Assembly (NCBI GenBank): GCA_028095005.1
Contig: CM051461.1
Span: 29,323,432-29,387,431, forward strand
Length of the DNA: 64,000 bases
Direction of reading: 5' to 3'
Source of the DNA: Rhynchospora pubera
Taxonomy: Eukaryota; Streptophyta; Magnoliopsida; Poales; Cyperaceae
Within the stretch, counting starts at the first letter, position 1. Each line of letters opens with the position of its first letter. Positions 11,100 through 24,332 of this stretch are shown here, piece after piece. A program made the position numbers and the translations under genes. The notes under the pieces were generated by a model. The model ran no database searches and had not been told where the DNA came from. It worked only from the letters and a program-made list of their open reading frames with translations.

Positions 11100-12956
11100 A
11101 AATAAAAAGGGTCAAGTTGTTGGTTTTAGCCTTTTAAAAATTTTATAAATGATTGATCAAAAAAAAAAAAACAAAAAACAAAAAGAGTTTGGGTAAATAA
11201 TGGCTTCTTTTCAAACATATGGGAAAAAAATAAGCCTAGAGATAGAACAGGAACGGAAAATGAGCAGAATATGTCTTCTGAGTTATAATTTCCTGGAAAA
11301 CATATGGTAATAATTAAATTGAAGAATGTTTCACTTTTTTAAAAAAAACTCTCTAAAATTAAACGTATGAAAATGACCTACTTTCTCATGAGTCACAAGT
11401 AAAACCGCTCTTCTCCCCCTCTTTAATTTGTTGCCCCTGCTCAATTCAACTAGCATCTCTTTCTATGTATTCTGAACTTTATTCAGGAGTAAACCGATAT
11501 TCTTTCCCACTTTTATCACTTAATGAGATGTAATATGATATGAACTCAACAAATTATATATAAAAGTTTATCCAAACACATCTCTTATGAAAAAAAAAAC
11601 AGTAGTTTAATTTAAAATTATAATTTTAAAATTTTCTTACAAATTAAAATCAGCATATGGTATTAAAAATTGTGTGCTATTGAAATCTTGTGTTGTTTGA
11701 AGAACTTGTTAACCTATCAGATTAACTGGTGTTAAATGAACAACAACTTAAATGGCTGATAGATACATTCTGAAGCATGCCAACATGGGCTGCTCTACCT
11801 ACAACATTGTCACTAAATCGATTTGGAATGTGAAGAATGGCTCCATTTGCCATGCCGGGGCGGCCCCGGCCTAAACGCTGACCAATGCAGCAAAAATGAG
11901 TCACATGCAAGAAAAATGGCTTTCGACTGAAGAAATGTACTTTCTGGGGCCTCGCCCCACACACCGACTTTCTATGTTTAGACCCAAGTTGCATGTTTTT
12001 CTTAATGCTTCTTCTGGGGATCAACGGAGTTCAGATAAAAAATTTTTACTGGGTTTGTTTAAAATTTGATGTTCTAGAATGTTATTCATTCGCAACAATC
12101 AGGAAAAAAAAAACATTGGTCCAAACACATAATTACTTCAATAAATCTCGATCGTTAAATAGAAAAAATGAATGGCTGAGATTTGTTGGGGACCCACAAT
12201 ATCAATCCACAGAATTAACATTTGAAGCGGACTTCTCATATCAATGGGCCATCAGATCAGCAGGTTCTTCCGACACTCAAATGAGATCCACATACTTCAG
12301 AAACATTCTTTCTTTCTGACCTAATTAAACATTGTCGTACCAGAAATACCAGTCAATTCGGTTCATTTATTTAGTAATAAAATTAGTTTCGGTTCCGTTC
12401 CTGTCCTCCAAGAAACCTTGAAGTTACCGTTAAAACTTAAAAATGCAAAAAAAAATTGGACAAAATGGTCTCATAATTGGCAAGGACTAATAAAGTAATA
12501 ATCTATCTTGGACAGTGTTTACAGAAATTGAACTGTTTGTGGACTTTTAAGAAGTCCATACTTATAAGCAAGCTTTATGTATTGGGTATCATGTAATTTG
12601 CAGAACATGGGAACAACCAAGTTTTCTTCGGACTAACTAGAGATGATTAGAGATACTGTCAGGGTGCAGGGGCCTACAAACCACAATGATAATAGTTATC
12701 ATCTAATTAATTAATACTTGGCCTTCCTATAGACATAAAATAATTGGTATTATAACTGATGTCGGTCAACGTAATGCACTTTTGAACTAATTTTACTTAT
12801 CTTTAGATTAGCGGACCACTAATTTGACGTCTCTCGGCTTATAGGCTTACATTTCCAATGGAGAAGTGGTTTTGTTAAGAGTGGCCACTTGCTATGTTTA
12901 TTCACTTCCATCTCTAAATAAAATTGAAAACAATTCTTGTATGGGACCACCCAATA
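11100..12956. other. NCED upstream intergenic DNA
   Basis: AT-rich. A GC-rich island near 11850-11960 (tgccggggcggccccggcc) is unlike its surroundings and may be a fragment of an unrecognised repeat. No supportable gene. Confidence 0.45.
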
Positions 12957-12961
12957 GATTT

Positions 12962-13644
12962 TGTTAAGAATTCGAGCGTCTATGCGGCAGAAGTTAGATT
13001 TTAGGTTCGAGGAGGCACGATCCAAGTGCAACTGCACAAGAACCGTGCCCCTAAGGGTTAGTCAGCACGAGGATCTCAGTGCAAATAAATCACACAAATA
13101 GATACAAGAGACACGAAAATTTAACGAGATTCAGCACGAACTTGGTGCCTACGTCCTCACACACGCACACGTCTCACTTTTTTTATTGATTTTCTAGTTA
13201 ATTTCTGAGATACATATTACATGGAGAAGATGAATATAAATAGGAAAGTATCCTATAGAGACACACATCTCTTTCTAATTATTTTCCATTATTTATTTTT
13301 TTCTTTACAATTTTATTTCCTCACACAAGGAAACATAGCCCCTGGACGTGCTAGCCATATTTCCAAGTTAAGGCAGTCTAGAACCTTCTTTCTATCACCA
13401 GAGACGCGCCATTCTGGATACCATTCGGCCACGGATTCGGGATACCATTCGGCAGAACACCAGGCCGAACACAGAGCCGAATGTCCTATTTTTGATTTTT
13501 TTGTGGTAACACACACCACCACACTTCATGTTTTAACACTCCGCCTCAAGTATACAACTTGTAAGGACAACTTGTCAATTTTGCTTTAATAATTTGTGTC
13601 ATGCATTCAATCCATAACTTGATCTTTTACAGCACTTCCTCACA
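12962..13644. mobile_element. Solo LTR, copy 1
   Basis: The 683-bp segment begins tgttaagaattcgagcg and ends with ctcaca, and is flanked by the 5-bp duplication gattt (12957-12961, 13645-13649). Length is identical to the copy at 51984-52666. TG...CA ends with a 5-bp duplication and no internal coding region indicate a solo LTR left by recombination of a retrotransposon. An inner ttgaggcggagtgttaaaac on the minus strand resembles a copia polypurine tract followed by an LTR start, so a 3'-end fragment in reverse orientation is an alternative reading. Confidence 0.75.
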
Positions 13645-13649
13645 GATTT

Positions 13650-14127
13650 TAGACAAATTAAGTTTAGAAAATGGTTTATTCGACTAGAGCTGATCAGGGT
13701 CGTCCTCGGGTACGAAATAATTTATGACATAATTAACTTTAGGCATGATGTTCTGATGATCGCAATTTATTTAATTATTTCATCAAAAAAAAATTTAATT
13801 AATTCAACTTCGTAGGGATCTCTATATAAGTAAAAAATGAAAGCAATGCACATTTTTTTTTACGAAAGAAATGGATCAGAACCTCACAACATTTTCAAAA
13901 TTAAATATTCGCAAAAAATTCCAGTTAGATTTCAAAAATGCAACATTCACTCACAGTATATTTGGTTTTGTCATTATACCAATGGCTCGTTCTTCTAATG
14001 GACTATTTAAAAAGAAAAAAATTTATTGCGAGATACAAGCATGTGTTAAACTATAGTAATTTTAGATGATTTTAAGGTTAAATGTCACTCTTTTTTAAAA
14101 AAAAATTATTAAATATATATATTTATA
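13650..14127. other. AT-rich intergenic DNA
   Basis: Nothing recognisable seen. Confidence 0.5.
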
Positions 14128-14529
14128 GAGTTTTGATATGGTGAGTCGCAACTCACCAGAGGATCTGTGAGTCACGCTTAAACTCCTAAATCTGGTTTAA
14201 AATGACGGATCCAAACTTTCCAATACGATCTCCCTATTGAAATCTCTATACATACCAAATTTTATATATTTTTTAAAACTTTAAGTATTTTTTCAGATTT
14301 TTAAAAACTACTATTTTTGAACAGTTCAGAACTAATTAGATGAACGATTTTCTAAAATTTCAAAAAAAATAGTTCAAAATATAAAAAAATGTAAATTTTG
14401 GTCTGCTTGGAGATTTCAATATTGGAGATCGTATTGGACCGTTTGGATCGGTCATTTTAAACCAGATCTAGGAGTTTTGAGCGCAACTCACAGACCCTGG
14501 ATGAGTCACGACTCACCATAGCAAAAATG
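14128..14529. mobile_element. Palindromic MITE (copy 2)
   Basis: Left end gagttttgatatggtgagtc and right end gactcaccatagcaaaaa mirror each other, and the arms extend inward for about 190 bases. Terminal and arm sequences closely match the element at 2772-3389, including the aaatgacggatccaaac and gtttggatcggtcatttt pair. Confidence 0.7.
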
Positions 14530-16764
14530 TAATTTTGTCATAGCTCCTTTCTATTTGAACCCATAAATATTTATAAATTTTTATCACTAGAAAAAATGTC
14601 CATACAATTTATTAATTTTTTTCAGCATAATATTAAATATTTAATGAAATCATTTAACAAAAAAAAGTGAAAATTTGTATTTGGATATGATGCAAATTCT
14701 AATGGATTTTCCTTTTACCATATGATAAATAGTGCCCATAATTTCTTTTTTGTAAAAAAAAATGAATGTATACTTAAATTTATTCCATTTGAAACCAAGA
14801 TTTTGGATTACATTTAAAGTTACATTCAATCAAGGTACAAAAATCATTGATTCAAATTGTATTAAGTGATTTGACATACACTTCAATTGAAACATTTACA
14901 ACTTTAAATTGTTATTTTTATTAGTAAGGATTGAACCCTATACATAATATATTTTCATTCCTATGGCTAAAAAATGAAATGCTGCTACTATTTTTAGTAG
15001 TTGATTTATTGTCATGAACCTCATTGTAAAAATTCCCAGCCTTGCGAGTGCAACTTATTGGATCTATAAATTAACCAATAAATTATTATGGCCTACGGGC
15101 ATAAGTAAAAAAACAACAAATAAATTAATAAATGAAACCAAAGTTTGATATTCAATTTATATCTAGCGTTTGAGTTACCCAAAGAGTTGGTACTTGTTGT
15201 CCGAGTCTCATAAAACAGCAACCAGTCCAACAATTGCAAAAAGGGAAATATTAATAATAAAAATTGAATCCAATGTGATACCTGGGTGTGGAATAATTAT
15301 TTGAAAATAAAATGCGCTAGAAAAAGGAAACATGATTTTATTTTATTCATTTTTGCCTTTCGAATTTGAAAAATAGATTGATGGTTACTATCATATTTCC
15401 TTGGATTGCCAATTAATACAAAAGCGATGACAAAATCCACTAGCAAAAAATAATCCGAGATTAGATAGTCTGGTAAAGAATTTAGATCTTTAATTGAGCA
15501 TTCTTTTTATTGAATCAATTAATCCGAGGATAGTGATATGCATGGTTGCCGCCTTGCCGTTCCATATAGGGCACAGGCCTTAGCGTGGATCGATCGGATC
15601 GGTTGGAAACTCTTTTTCTTAATTTTTTATAAGTGCTTGCGGCAAGCATGGTTTGTTTTTTATTACCTGGTTACGATATTTCTGATATGTTTGACAATAA
15701 ATTTTACTCTTTAGACATCCACGTAACTAGACCTGCAGGTGGGGACTCTGATGTGGGTGATTTTAATCCATAAGATGATTAGCTACAATTAGGTTAATGA
15801 ATTCAATAGAAATCTGATTTGTCAAATAAAAATTCGATTTCAAAATAGGAAGATTCTTTTTTCAAATGGTTGGCATATCATTTGATAATTTTGATGATAA
15901 TTTTAAATAATTTTTTGATAAAACCATTTGTAATGTTTACAAAAAAAAAAATCATTTGTAATGTACAGCAGTTCATATTTAAAAAAAATTGATAAAAAAT
16001 AAAATACATATATATTCTAATTGTATAAAAACTGATGCATGATTAATATTAACGCCAAAACATTCAAAACTTTCTGTACTATAAAAAAATGACTTGATGT
16101 GAAAATATTTCAAGATTGTCATGTCACCTTATTGCCAATGAATTGCAAATACTTGTATAATATGTGTATCAACAAAGATTTCGATGCCGCAAATTGCCAT
16201 AACTTATTTTAACATCAATATTTCAACAACAAAATTTCAAAATTTATACGGTTGAACATTCTTTGTACATACTTATATTATTATATATCTAAACAAAATT
16301 CTACAGTTTTGTAAGTTCATTTTATAAAATAAGCCAAGAAACTTCTCCGCCCAATGGTTGGGCAAATAAAAATTACTAAATATATACGCATTTTTTTCGT
16401 TCATGTGATACTCAACAATGAATTACTCTCCATTAATTAGATCATGCATTTGTAGCGCTGTTTCCATTTTAGATGAAAAACCAATAGTTAATGACTTCTC
16501 ATTTGGAGATTACCATCAAGCCCAAATCAAATGAGATTTTAAAAGTTATTGATCTAAATTATATATGTTTAGAAAGATTGATACACTTCTGGTTCTGGTT
16601 AGGAGGTGGATACACTCTTGATTGATCTTTTTATTAAAGAATAGAGATGAATCAGGACCAAAATATTAGTGCGTTTAAACTCGATCTATTTAGTCTTCTA
16701 TAATTTGCAAAGCCTCAAACCTCATCTGAGATGTGGAACTCTATGTCACATGATTGATAATTCA
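14530..16764. other. Gene-poor AT-rich DNA
   Basis: No gene supported. A short GC-richer patch near 15540-15620 is unexplained. Confidence 0.45.
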
Positions 16765-16930
16765 ACTCAAATCTGGTGTTGTGCTACACCGTATAGCGTA
16801 ACAATCCAGACATTTTAAAACCAATCTAACGATCTGTATTTGTTATAAGAAAATTGAGAGAGAACCGTTGGATTGATTTTGAAGGATTCGGATGGTCACG
16901 CTACACAGTGTTGCTATACCGAATTTGCTT
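16765..16930. mobile_element. Small MITE
   Basis: Inverted ends: aatctggtgttgtgctac at the left and the complement of ggtatagcaacactgtgtag at the right. Paired inner motifs are gtaacaatcc and ggatggtcac, and aaccaatctaacg and cgttggattgat. About 165 bp, non-coding; target duplication not clear. Confidence 0.55.
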
Positions 16931-18966
16931 TCGATGTAATTTGGATGTGTCTCTAAAATAAAACAATAATAAATTTAATTATAACAAGTTGCTAATTGGG
17001 GAAACATGGTGGTTATGGTTTTATTTTACAAATTTCTTATGCAATTGAGGCTTTCATAATTAGATTAGAATTAATAATTATGTTAGGAATCTACTCTCTA
17101 TGTGGTGGGATAAAATTTACCATAAATATCTATCATGAGGAGGAGAAGGATGTAGTTTTTTATATGTTTATCATAAGAATATTTTTTTGCATGTAGTTCT
17201 AACAGGTGATACATTTTTTTATTATTTTTTTTAAGTATGCATTGTTTTTAGGGTTTGAACTTATTCTCTAAAAAGCAAAAGATAAAAATCACTGATTATC
17301 CGTGCTGATTTCATATTCCCCATAATACCGGCATAGCTCAAAGACCTCAAACCCGAATCCTGTTGTGAAACTTACTCGTCGGACAAGTTGCTACTTGCTA
17401 CCTGTCATACCAAAATTTTAATTAATTAAAGTTAACCCAATTCCATCCTCATATGTGGCCATTAATTGGTAAATAACAAATTCGTATAATTTCTCTTTTA
17501 ATGAATTATGATTCCGAGCCTTCCACGTTCCTCATTTGGATATTCAGCACTCGTCACAGTCCGGTATAAAGCGTGTCAAAGCCACCAATTGTAGTTAAGT
17601 GTTAATCAATCCAGAAAGTGTTCCAAATTCCAATCATTACATGGCAGATGTACCTTTGGGTTTTTCCCCTCCTGCTGCATGCTTTCGTATCATGCACTGA
17701 TCTTCTATATATGGCAATACTTGTGCTTCTTGTAGTCAGTTATATCTTTATTCATGTAATCATGTCAATCACTAGTCCCTGTTGCATTAAATGATACTTT
17801 CTTGCATCGATAACAAGATTTCTTTCTTTACATTAGTATGAAATAATTTCCAAAATTTAAATGTAAGAAATCTTAAATTGTGCTTTAAATTCTAGATATA
17901 ATACGATCGAGCATCTATAAAAAAAATTGTGTACGCTAAAAAATTATCAATAATTCGTTAATCTGTATATATATTTATTTAGTTTATGCATTGTCACTAG
18001 TTCCTGTTTCCGCTTCATTTGGAGACATGAAAATAAAAATTAAGAGAATAAAAAAGCTTAGATTAAAGAATCTATGTACGTAAATGAGAAATATGCTAGA
18101 GAGCTTGTAGTTAGCGGTCACAAAAGATTAATTAATAAATAGACTTAATTTATAGCATATTTTTTACATGTTGAAAATTAATTTAGGCATCTTTTATTAT
18201 GGTAGAATATATATATGCTCTTTTATGATTTTTAAATAGTGTATTATAAATTCCGCAAAAAGCTTCAGTTGAAGCAATATGGTAAACCCAAGGTTTTGGT
18301 GTATTTTTCTTTTTTTTTTACATATATAACACGTTATCATGAAAAGTTACACGGATTGCTACACAAAGTACAAACAAAAGTTTGTTAGTTAATGAGGTTA
18401 AGAGATCTGGTGTCACTGCTGACAGCCGATGGGACATAAAAACCTATTTTAATTTGCGACGTGGCTAGCTACCCAATTATGAATTATCCAAGGTCATTCA
18501 CTTTTTTCATTACATGGATTTTTTTTAGCAAACAACATCTACTAACAACAGAGATTAGAAAAATGCTATTGTGATTGTGTAATTAATTAAATTAGTAGGC
18601 ACGCTTCAGCGTAGTTCTAGTTACTGGTACGTTAAGACAAGCATGATACGCGCAAGAGTGATAATATAATATGTTCTCAGAAACAAATCAAAATTGAAAG
18701 TTGTCTGTTTCAGCAATTGAGTTTCCTAACGTCTTATTGCAAGTGGAGGAATTTGTTTTACTAAAATATAAAATCGAATTTCACCTATGTTTTGATCTTT
18801 TTTTAAAAAACAAAATTTGTTGCAAGTCGATTGTATTAAGAATCTAACTTGAAGATTTTCAATTAGGAAATTAAAAATTTTTTATTTAGAATAAATATTT
18901 TACTTATACTTTTTCAATATGTATGTACCGCTAAATGAATACTGTGTACAAGCTGAAATTAATTAT
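16931..18966. other. Gene-poor AT-rich DNA
   Basis: No supportable gene or element. A TATA-like ctatatatgg at about 17706 is not followed by a reading frame. Confidence 0.45.
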
Positions 18967-19394
18967 GGTTCTAGTGCCACTTTTTTTGGAGTTTTTGTTA
19001 CCATAAGTTGCCACAACTTCATATTTTATCAATATTTAAAAATTTTAAAATTTAAACGCTGAATCCAAGTCATTGATTTTGTTCAATTTAACGAGCGATG
19101 CATTTTCATATAAGTTTTATAGATTTGGAGTTGATTGGATACTTGATTAAGTGATTAAACGATGAACGTATTAGAATTAATCAGTCATAGTTAACCAGAT
19201 TCGTTTATTTGTTGACCACTTGATCAGTATAATATCAACTCCAAATTTTATAAAATTTATATAGAAACACATTGCTCATTAGATTTAATAAGATCAACGA
19301 TTTGGATTCATCTTTGAATTTTAAAACTTTTAAATATTGATAAAATATGAAGTTATAGCAACTTATGGCAACAAAAAATTGTGGCACTATAACC
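18967..19394. mobile_element. Long-arm foldback MITE
   Basis: Ends ggttctagtgccac and gtggcactataacc are inverted repeats, and arms of about 200 bases pair almost throughout. The centre (acttgattaagtgatt ... gaccacttgatc) is also found in the element at 26407-26839, so the two are relatives. Confidence 0.65.
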
Positions 19395-20385
19395 TTGATC
19401 AATTAAATATATTAGTACTTCTCGAGATAAATTTAGCAAGAGCATGATATCACTGATTAGCATTTTGATCAACCGAGAAAAGAAATGATAGATTCAATTC
19501 AAAGTTAACTCAATAATTTTGGAACTTTATTTAAAAATAATAATAATAATTTCGGAACTCGAGTATCCATTCCATCTGATATTAAAGAAATATTAAATTA
19601 TTTATCTGTCCTTTTAAGTAATTCCATGAATCGGGACACTCTAACTAACCCACCTTCCTGGAATCATTGCAATTTTTAATCAGCGGTAGAAATTTAAGAA
19701 AGAAAATTGCTCTGATTGGGGCCGTTGGATGGGACATTTATCCACGTGCCATGCTAGTAATGGCACACATGGCCGTCCTCTCCGTTAGGCCCTACATGGT
19801 TGCTAGGCCTATGATTTATTTTTTTTTTAGTTTATCTTTCAGCCACTTGCACATTCAATATTATTTTTTCTGGGGTTATTTTTTTGGAGAGATTTTTGGG
19901 AGAAATTCCTTTTCATTTTTTTTACAGGAAAAATCAAATCAACTAACTGAATAAGAGAAAATATTTTAATTCGCGTCCAAATCCAACTGAATATCTATAA
20001 TTTTCACATCCGGCCACGAATCCTCACCTAAAATCTCATGACTATGGTTATGAACTTATGAACGAAAAAAAAAAAAAAAAATCACGATCACTTGTACAGT
20101 TGTACATGTGCCACTCAGAAGATTTGAATACTAGTGCTTATATCTCGTGTTGTGCGATTCTGATATGTAAGTCATCTTCATTACTTTATCTCAAATTCAT
20201 GCAATGCAATAAAAAAATTTTTAAAAATGTGAAAAATATTCAGAGAATTAAAATTTATGCCACTGAATTTTTATAATTCTACGAGGATGCATATAAAGTT
20301 TGATGAAAAAAATGAATTTTGGAAGATCTCCAAAAAAATCAAGTAAAAAATTTTACAAATTTTTTATCTCAATTTTTTTTAATTA
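19395..20385. other. AT-rich intergenic DNA
   Basis: Contains an unexplained GC-richer patch (about 19710-19810) and a poly-A run near 20064. The short frame at 19667-19954 has no recognisable domain and is not called. Confidence 0.45.
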
Positions 20386-20670
20386 TATCTCAATTTTTTA
20401 GGTTCTAATGATCGATTTGCATACGTTCTCCACGGTGAAATCTCACTGGAGACATAATTTTACATTTTTTTGAAATATTTTAGTATTTTTTTGTTGTTTT
20501 ATAAAATTCATAATCTAAACAATTCTAGACCTTTCAATAACAACAATTTTTAAAAATCTCAAAAAAAAGTAAAAAATTCGAAAAAATATAAATTTTGGTC
20601 TCTAAATATAAATTTAGTCATTAGAACTTCCAAAATTGAGATCTAATCGTATCTGACGGATCCATCTGTC
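20386..20670. mobile_element. Palindromic MITE remnant (copy 3)
   Basis: The core (tttttgaaatattttagtat ... ttttaaaaatctc) matches that of the elements at 2772 and 14128 and folds back on itself. The ends are eroded and limits approximate. Confidence 0.45.
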
Positions 20671-21104
20671 AATCATGGCTGATTTTAGTCTATCTCGTTT
20701 TAAACTTTATACTCAATTTTCAATATTTTCTCTTTTGTGCTACTCTGGAATATAAATCCAAAAAATATAGAGGAAGGAATATAACTTACGATATAAATTC
20801 AAATTCGAATCCAAATCAAAGCATATAATTTCGGATCGTAATGTAAAATCTAAGAACCTAGGGCCAAGTCCCCCATTACACACGAATATAACCTTGGCCC
20901 GAAATAAGTATTAAATCACAATCCAAAGTCTGCAAAATACCCACAAGGCACAAGAAAACTGGAAGTATAAAATAATTAATTGTTATTGGTTAATTTGTAT
21001 AGACCATAATTATGAAATAACTATTGCACTCAAGAAATTTCCTTTTGTATAACTAAAATTTACAATTTTTTTTTTCCCATAAAGTTGGGAAAAATCTTAC
21101 TCTC

Positions 21105-21460
21105 CATTTGAAGAAGGGGTTCATCAAACTCGATTGATTCTCAATATATAGAAACTTCAAATAACTGATTCGAATTGTTTAATGTGATTTTTTATGTTGA
21201 GATATTTTTTAGGACCAAATTATTTTTTGAATTTATTTTACATTCAGAATTTTTTTAAAAAAAACTTGATTTAATTAATTGTGGACTCTCCAATAACATT
21301 AGTTTTTAAAAATCTGAAAAATTATTTAAAAATTTGACAAATATAAAATTTGATTTTCAAAGAGATTTTAATATGAATGTTACATTGAATGGTTTAGATC
21401 CATTTGATTGGGCTTGACGGAGTGAACCGTCAAATCCATTTAACCGTAGCATTTTCTTAA
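21105..21460. mobile_element. Palindromic MITE remnant (copy 4)
   Basis: Contains the family core (aacattagtttttaaaaatc, then gaaaaattatttaaaaattt) and a partly conserved arm pair, caaataactgattcgaattg and gaatggtttagatcca. Limits approximate. Confidence 0.45.
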
Positions 21461-21937
21461 GTTGCACTTTGAATATATTAAAAATTAAAAAAAATCGAGT
21501 CGCCCATTTAACTTTCAAGAACATTATTTTTAGTTGGTTGATTTTTATTTTCAATTTTTTTGTTGCACCAATTTCGAATATTTAATTAGGACAAAAATAA
21601 ATTGTTTTTAATTATTTTTAGAAAAACTTGAAAGCAACGGTCATGCAAAAATAGTTTAAAATTTTCTCAATAATAATTAATTTAATCCATATATACTAGC
21701 ATTATCAATGAACATCCAACAAGATTTTTACAACTGGCAGGCTGGAACCCAAATCAAGTTCATACAGCAATAATAGATTAGTAACCTCTTCAAAATTCAT
21801 AAAATTAAAGCCAGTGTCAACATGCTTTCTCCCAATACGAAACATGAATAAGTTTGGGGACGGGAAAAAAGAAACGTATATTACAACGCGGGGCTCGAGT
21901 AAATTCATGTTGTACTGTACAATGGGTAGTCGTGGGA

Positions 21938-22115
21938 ATGAAATTCAGTGCCGCACGGGACTGTGCAGCGCAGTAATCACAGCCGTCTGATTTAATCTCA
22001 ATGGTAAAGGGAGCCCCGTGCATGTAACTAGATTGATAGACCCGAACCGTCCAGATCAGATCGGACGGTTCGTAGGCTGCGCTCGACGGTCCCGCGCAGG
22101 AGCGGATGGGGATTC
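21938..22115. mobile_element. GC-rich MITE with long target duplication
   Basis: About 178 bp. It is flanked by the 12-base direct repeat gtagtcgtggga (21926-21937, 22116-22127). Inner inverted motifs ccgcacgggactgtgcagc and gacggtcccgcgcagg mark the termini. A Mutator-type duplication is usually 9 bp; here neighbouring identity may extend it. Confidence 0.6.
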
Positions 22116-22289
22116 GTAGTCGTGGGATTGACCCAAATAACTACAGCAATTTCACATGACGGGATTTCCCATCTTTAACATATAATTGCTAATCCCATTA
22201 ACGTTTAATGTTACGAACGCGTTAGATGTCATATTTTTATAAAAAAAAAATAAAATAGAGCACAAGGAGAAGTTGATTATTATTAATAT

Positions 22290-22685
22290 GAGAAATGCTA
22301 GTGTCAAATATATAGGACGGATGGGTCTGTTCAATATAATCGTTTTCGCGTTTTTTTAATTTCAAATGACTGATCCGAACTGTTCAATATGTTCTCCATA
22401 TTGAAAACTTACAAGAAACCAATTTTTTTATTTTTTTCAAAATTTTTTTTGGTAATTTTGAAAATTCATGATATTAACATTATGGATCGTCCAATAACAA
22501 CGATTTTCTAAAATACCAAAAAATAGTAAAAAAATTCGAAAAAATGTAAAAATTGGCTTCTCATAAGTTTTTAATATGGAGAACATATTGAACGGTTCGG
22601 ATCGGTTATTTGAAATTCAAAAATGTGAAAACGATCATATTAGACGGAGTCTATCCGTCCAATATATTGGACTCTAGCATTTCTC
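22290..22685. mobile_element. Palindromic MITE (copy 5)
   Basis: Ends gagaaatgctagtgtc and ctctagcatttctc are inverted, with arms of about 180 bases around the shared family core (taacaacgattttctaaaa). The arms include gttctccatattgaaaac and gtttttaatatggagaac. Confidence 0.65.
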
Positions 22686-22689
22686 TATT

Positions 22690-23792
22690 ATTAGTAGTAG
22701 TAGTAGTATTATTGTCGTCATCATTTTAAATTTATTTTTTTTTGTACTAATAATTTTTTTATGAGCAATAATATAGCTACAATTATATAGAAAAGTTAGA
22801 GGAATAGGGCAACTTTGTTATAGAAATTGGAGTACTGCTAATTTGTATCGGATAACATGTATTGGTCAAGATTATGGAAACTATTGTTATCCATCAAGCA
22901 AGCTAGCAATCTGTGCGAAACCATTTTTTTTTTTTTGTCAGTAAAAGCCCTGTGGGCATGCCAAACCACTTACAAATACAATGCCACTTCATGTACCCAA
23001 TCGAAATTCACCTGAATTTGTTTTCCTTTAATTCAAGGCTATAACATTTTGCTTGATACATAAAAGGTAAACAGAAAAGGAGGTGAAGTACTGAAGTATA
23101 CTAAGATGAAATGAATCAGAAATGAAGATTATCATATTTTTCATGAATAATTTTTATTAACTTTAACCTTTAAAGAGTAATAGTTAGGCATGTAGCACAT
23201 TAATTCTAGCTCGAGGACCATCGTAAAGCCGACAAACATGGCCATGTTTAACGCCACCGGGTCAGCCGCTATACATTTGACTTCTTAAATGATCCACTTG
23301 GGACCTAGAAAAGACTAAAGGGCCCAGCGAAACAGCGAGTGCACATCTAAGGAAGGTTTATCTTTTTGTCCACAAAGGAAATTTTTATTTTTTTAATATT
23401 ATTATATTATTGAAAATTGAAAAAAAGTATAAAACACAATTGAAAAATTGGTTTTGTTGTGGGGTTTATAAGTGATTTTCTGTTAAGCTTGTGAGTTGTT
23501 GTGGCTGTTTTGTTTTTTTGAATAAAAAGAAGATCGTTTCCATTAAACTTGTTTCGAAATTAATAAAAGCATTCAGACAGATTGTTTACTATAAGTTATT
23601 TATCAAAATTATTATAGATTAGGGTTGAGGATTTTTTAATTGTTTGGTAAATGTTGTTTCATAAGTTATTGAATTTGAATGGACTTGGTTTGCTATTGTT
23701 TGGTTGTACTCGTAGCTTCTGTGCATTATACTAATAGTCAGTTATGAACTCCAAAGCGATGCAGTTTAGTCATCGCTTGAACAAAATGAATA
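22690..23792. other. AT-rich intergenic DNA
   Basis: Holds short microsatellite (tagtag, ttattattg) and poly-T runs. No gene supported. Confidence 0.45.
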
Positions 23793-23800
23793 CATAAAAT

Positions 23801-24082
23801 TAGTGGCGAAGATAGACAGGGACTGGCAAGGGCCAATCCCCCCCTAATAATTAAAATATTGCCTAATCATAAATTAATTTATTAAGATAATTTATATAGT
23901 TAAGCTTGATGGTCTCCTCTAGACTCAAAATATTATGTTCAATGATATTTTGGTTAAGAAAAATTAATAGTTGCTAGTATTATTTTAGATAATTAATACT
24001 TAAACTTGTAATTTTCTTAGTTCTCAATTTCATTTAGTCAGATTTTGGCCCCCGTCATTCTTCAATCCTGGCTTCGCCACTG
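23801..24082. mobile_element. hAT-type MITE (CAGTGGCGAA family)
   Basis: 282 bp from tagtggcgaagatag to ctggcttcgccactg, with the perfect 8-bp duplication cataaaat at 23793-23800 and 24083-24090. Ends match the elements at 3134, 25707, 57654 and 59615. Confidence 0.87.
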
Positions 24083-24192
24083 CATAAAATAGACAATGTG
24101 AACATGCAAATGATCAAAGTGAACACATCCAAAAATATAAGTTTCGTTATCCTTGTTCAAATTTTTATATGCATATTTAACTTATTTTTATT

Positions 24193-24332
24193 GGCTCCGT
24201 TTGGATACGTCTAGGAATAAGGGAATAGCATCTCCCTAGGCGTAAATTTATTCCTAACCATCCAAATTCTTCACAAAATTGCACGCTTCCCAATATTATT
24301 TCTCATATTCCCTTAGCGATCCAAACGGAGCC
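24193..24332. mobile_element. Short MITE with 3-bp duplication
   Basis: 140 bp, ends ggctccgtttggat and atccaaacggagcc, flanked by att on both sides. The same family is at 59664-59804 (141 bp, flanks aat) and more distantly at 32614-33016. A Tourist/Harbinger-like origin is possible but the 3-bp flank is not the usual TWA. Confidence 0.7.

Noticed and set aside
11993..12319. 108-codon plus-strand frame upstream of NCED
   Set aside because: No recognised domain, codon use like the AT-rich surroundings, no promoter signals, and no splice partners.
13221..13589. 122-codon frame with repeated GYHSA-type residues
   Set aside because: It lies wholly within a solo LTR; the repeats reflect LTR sequence, and the second LTR copy does not keep the frame.
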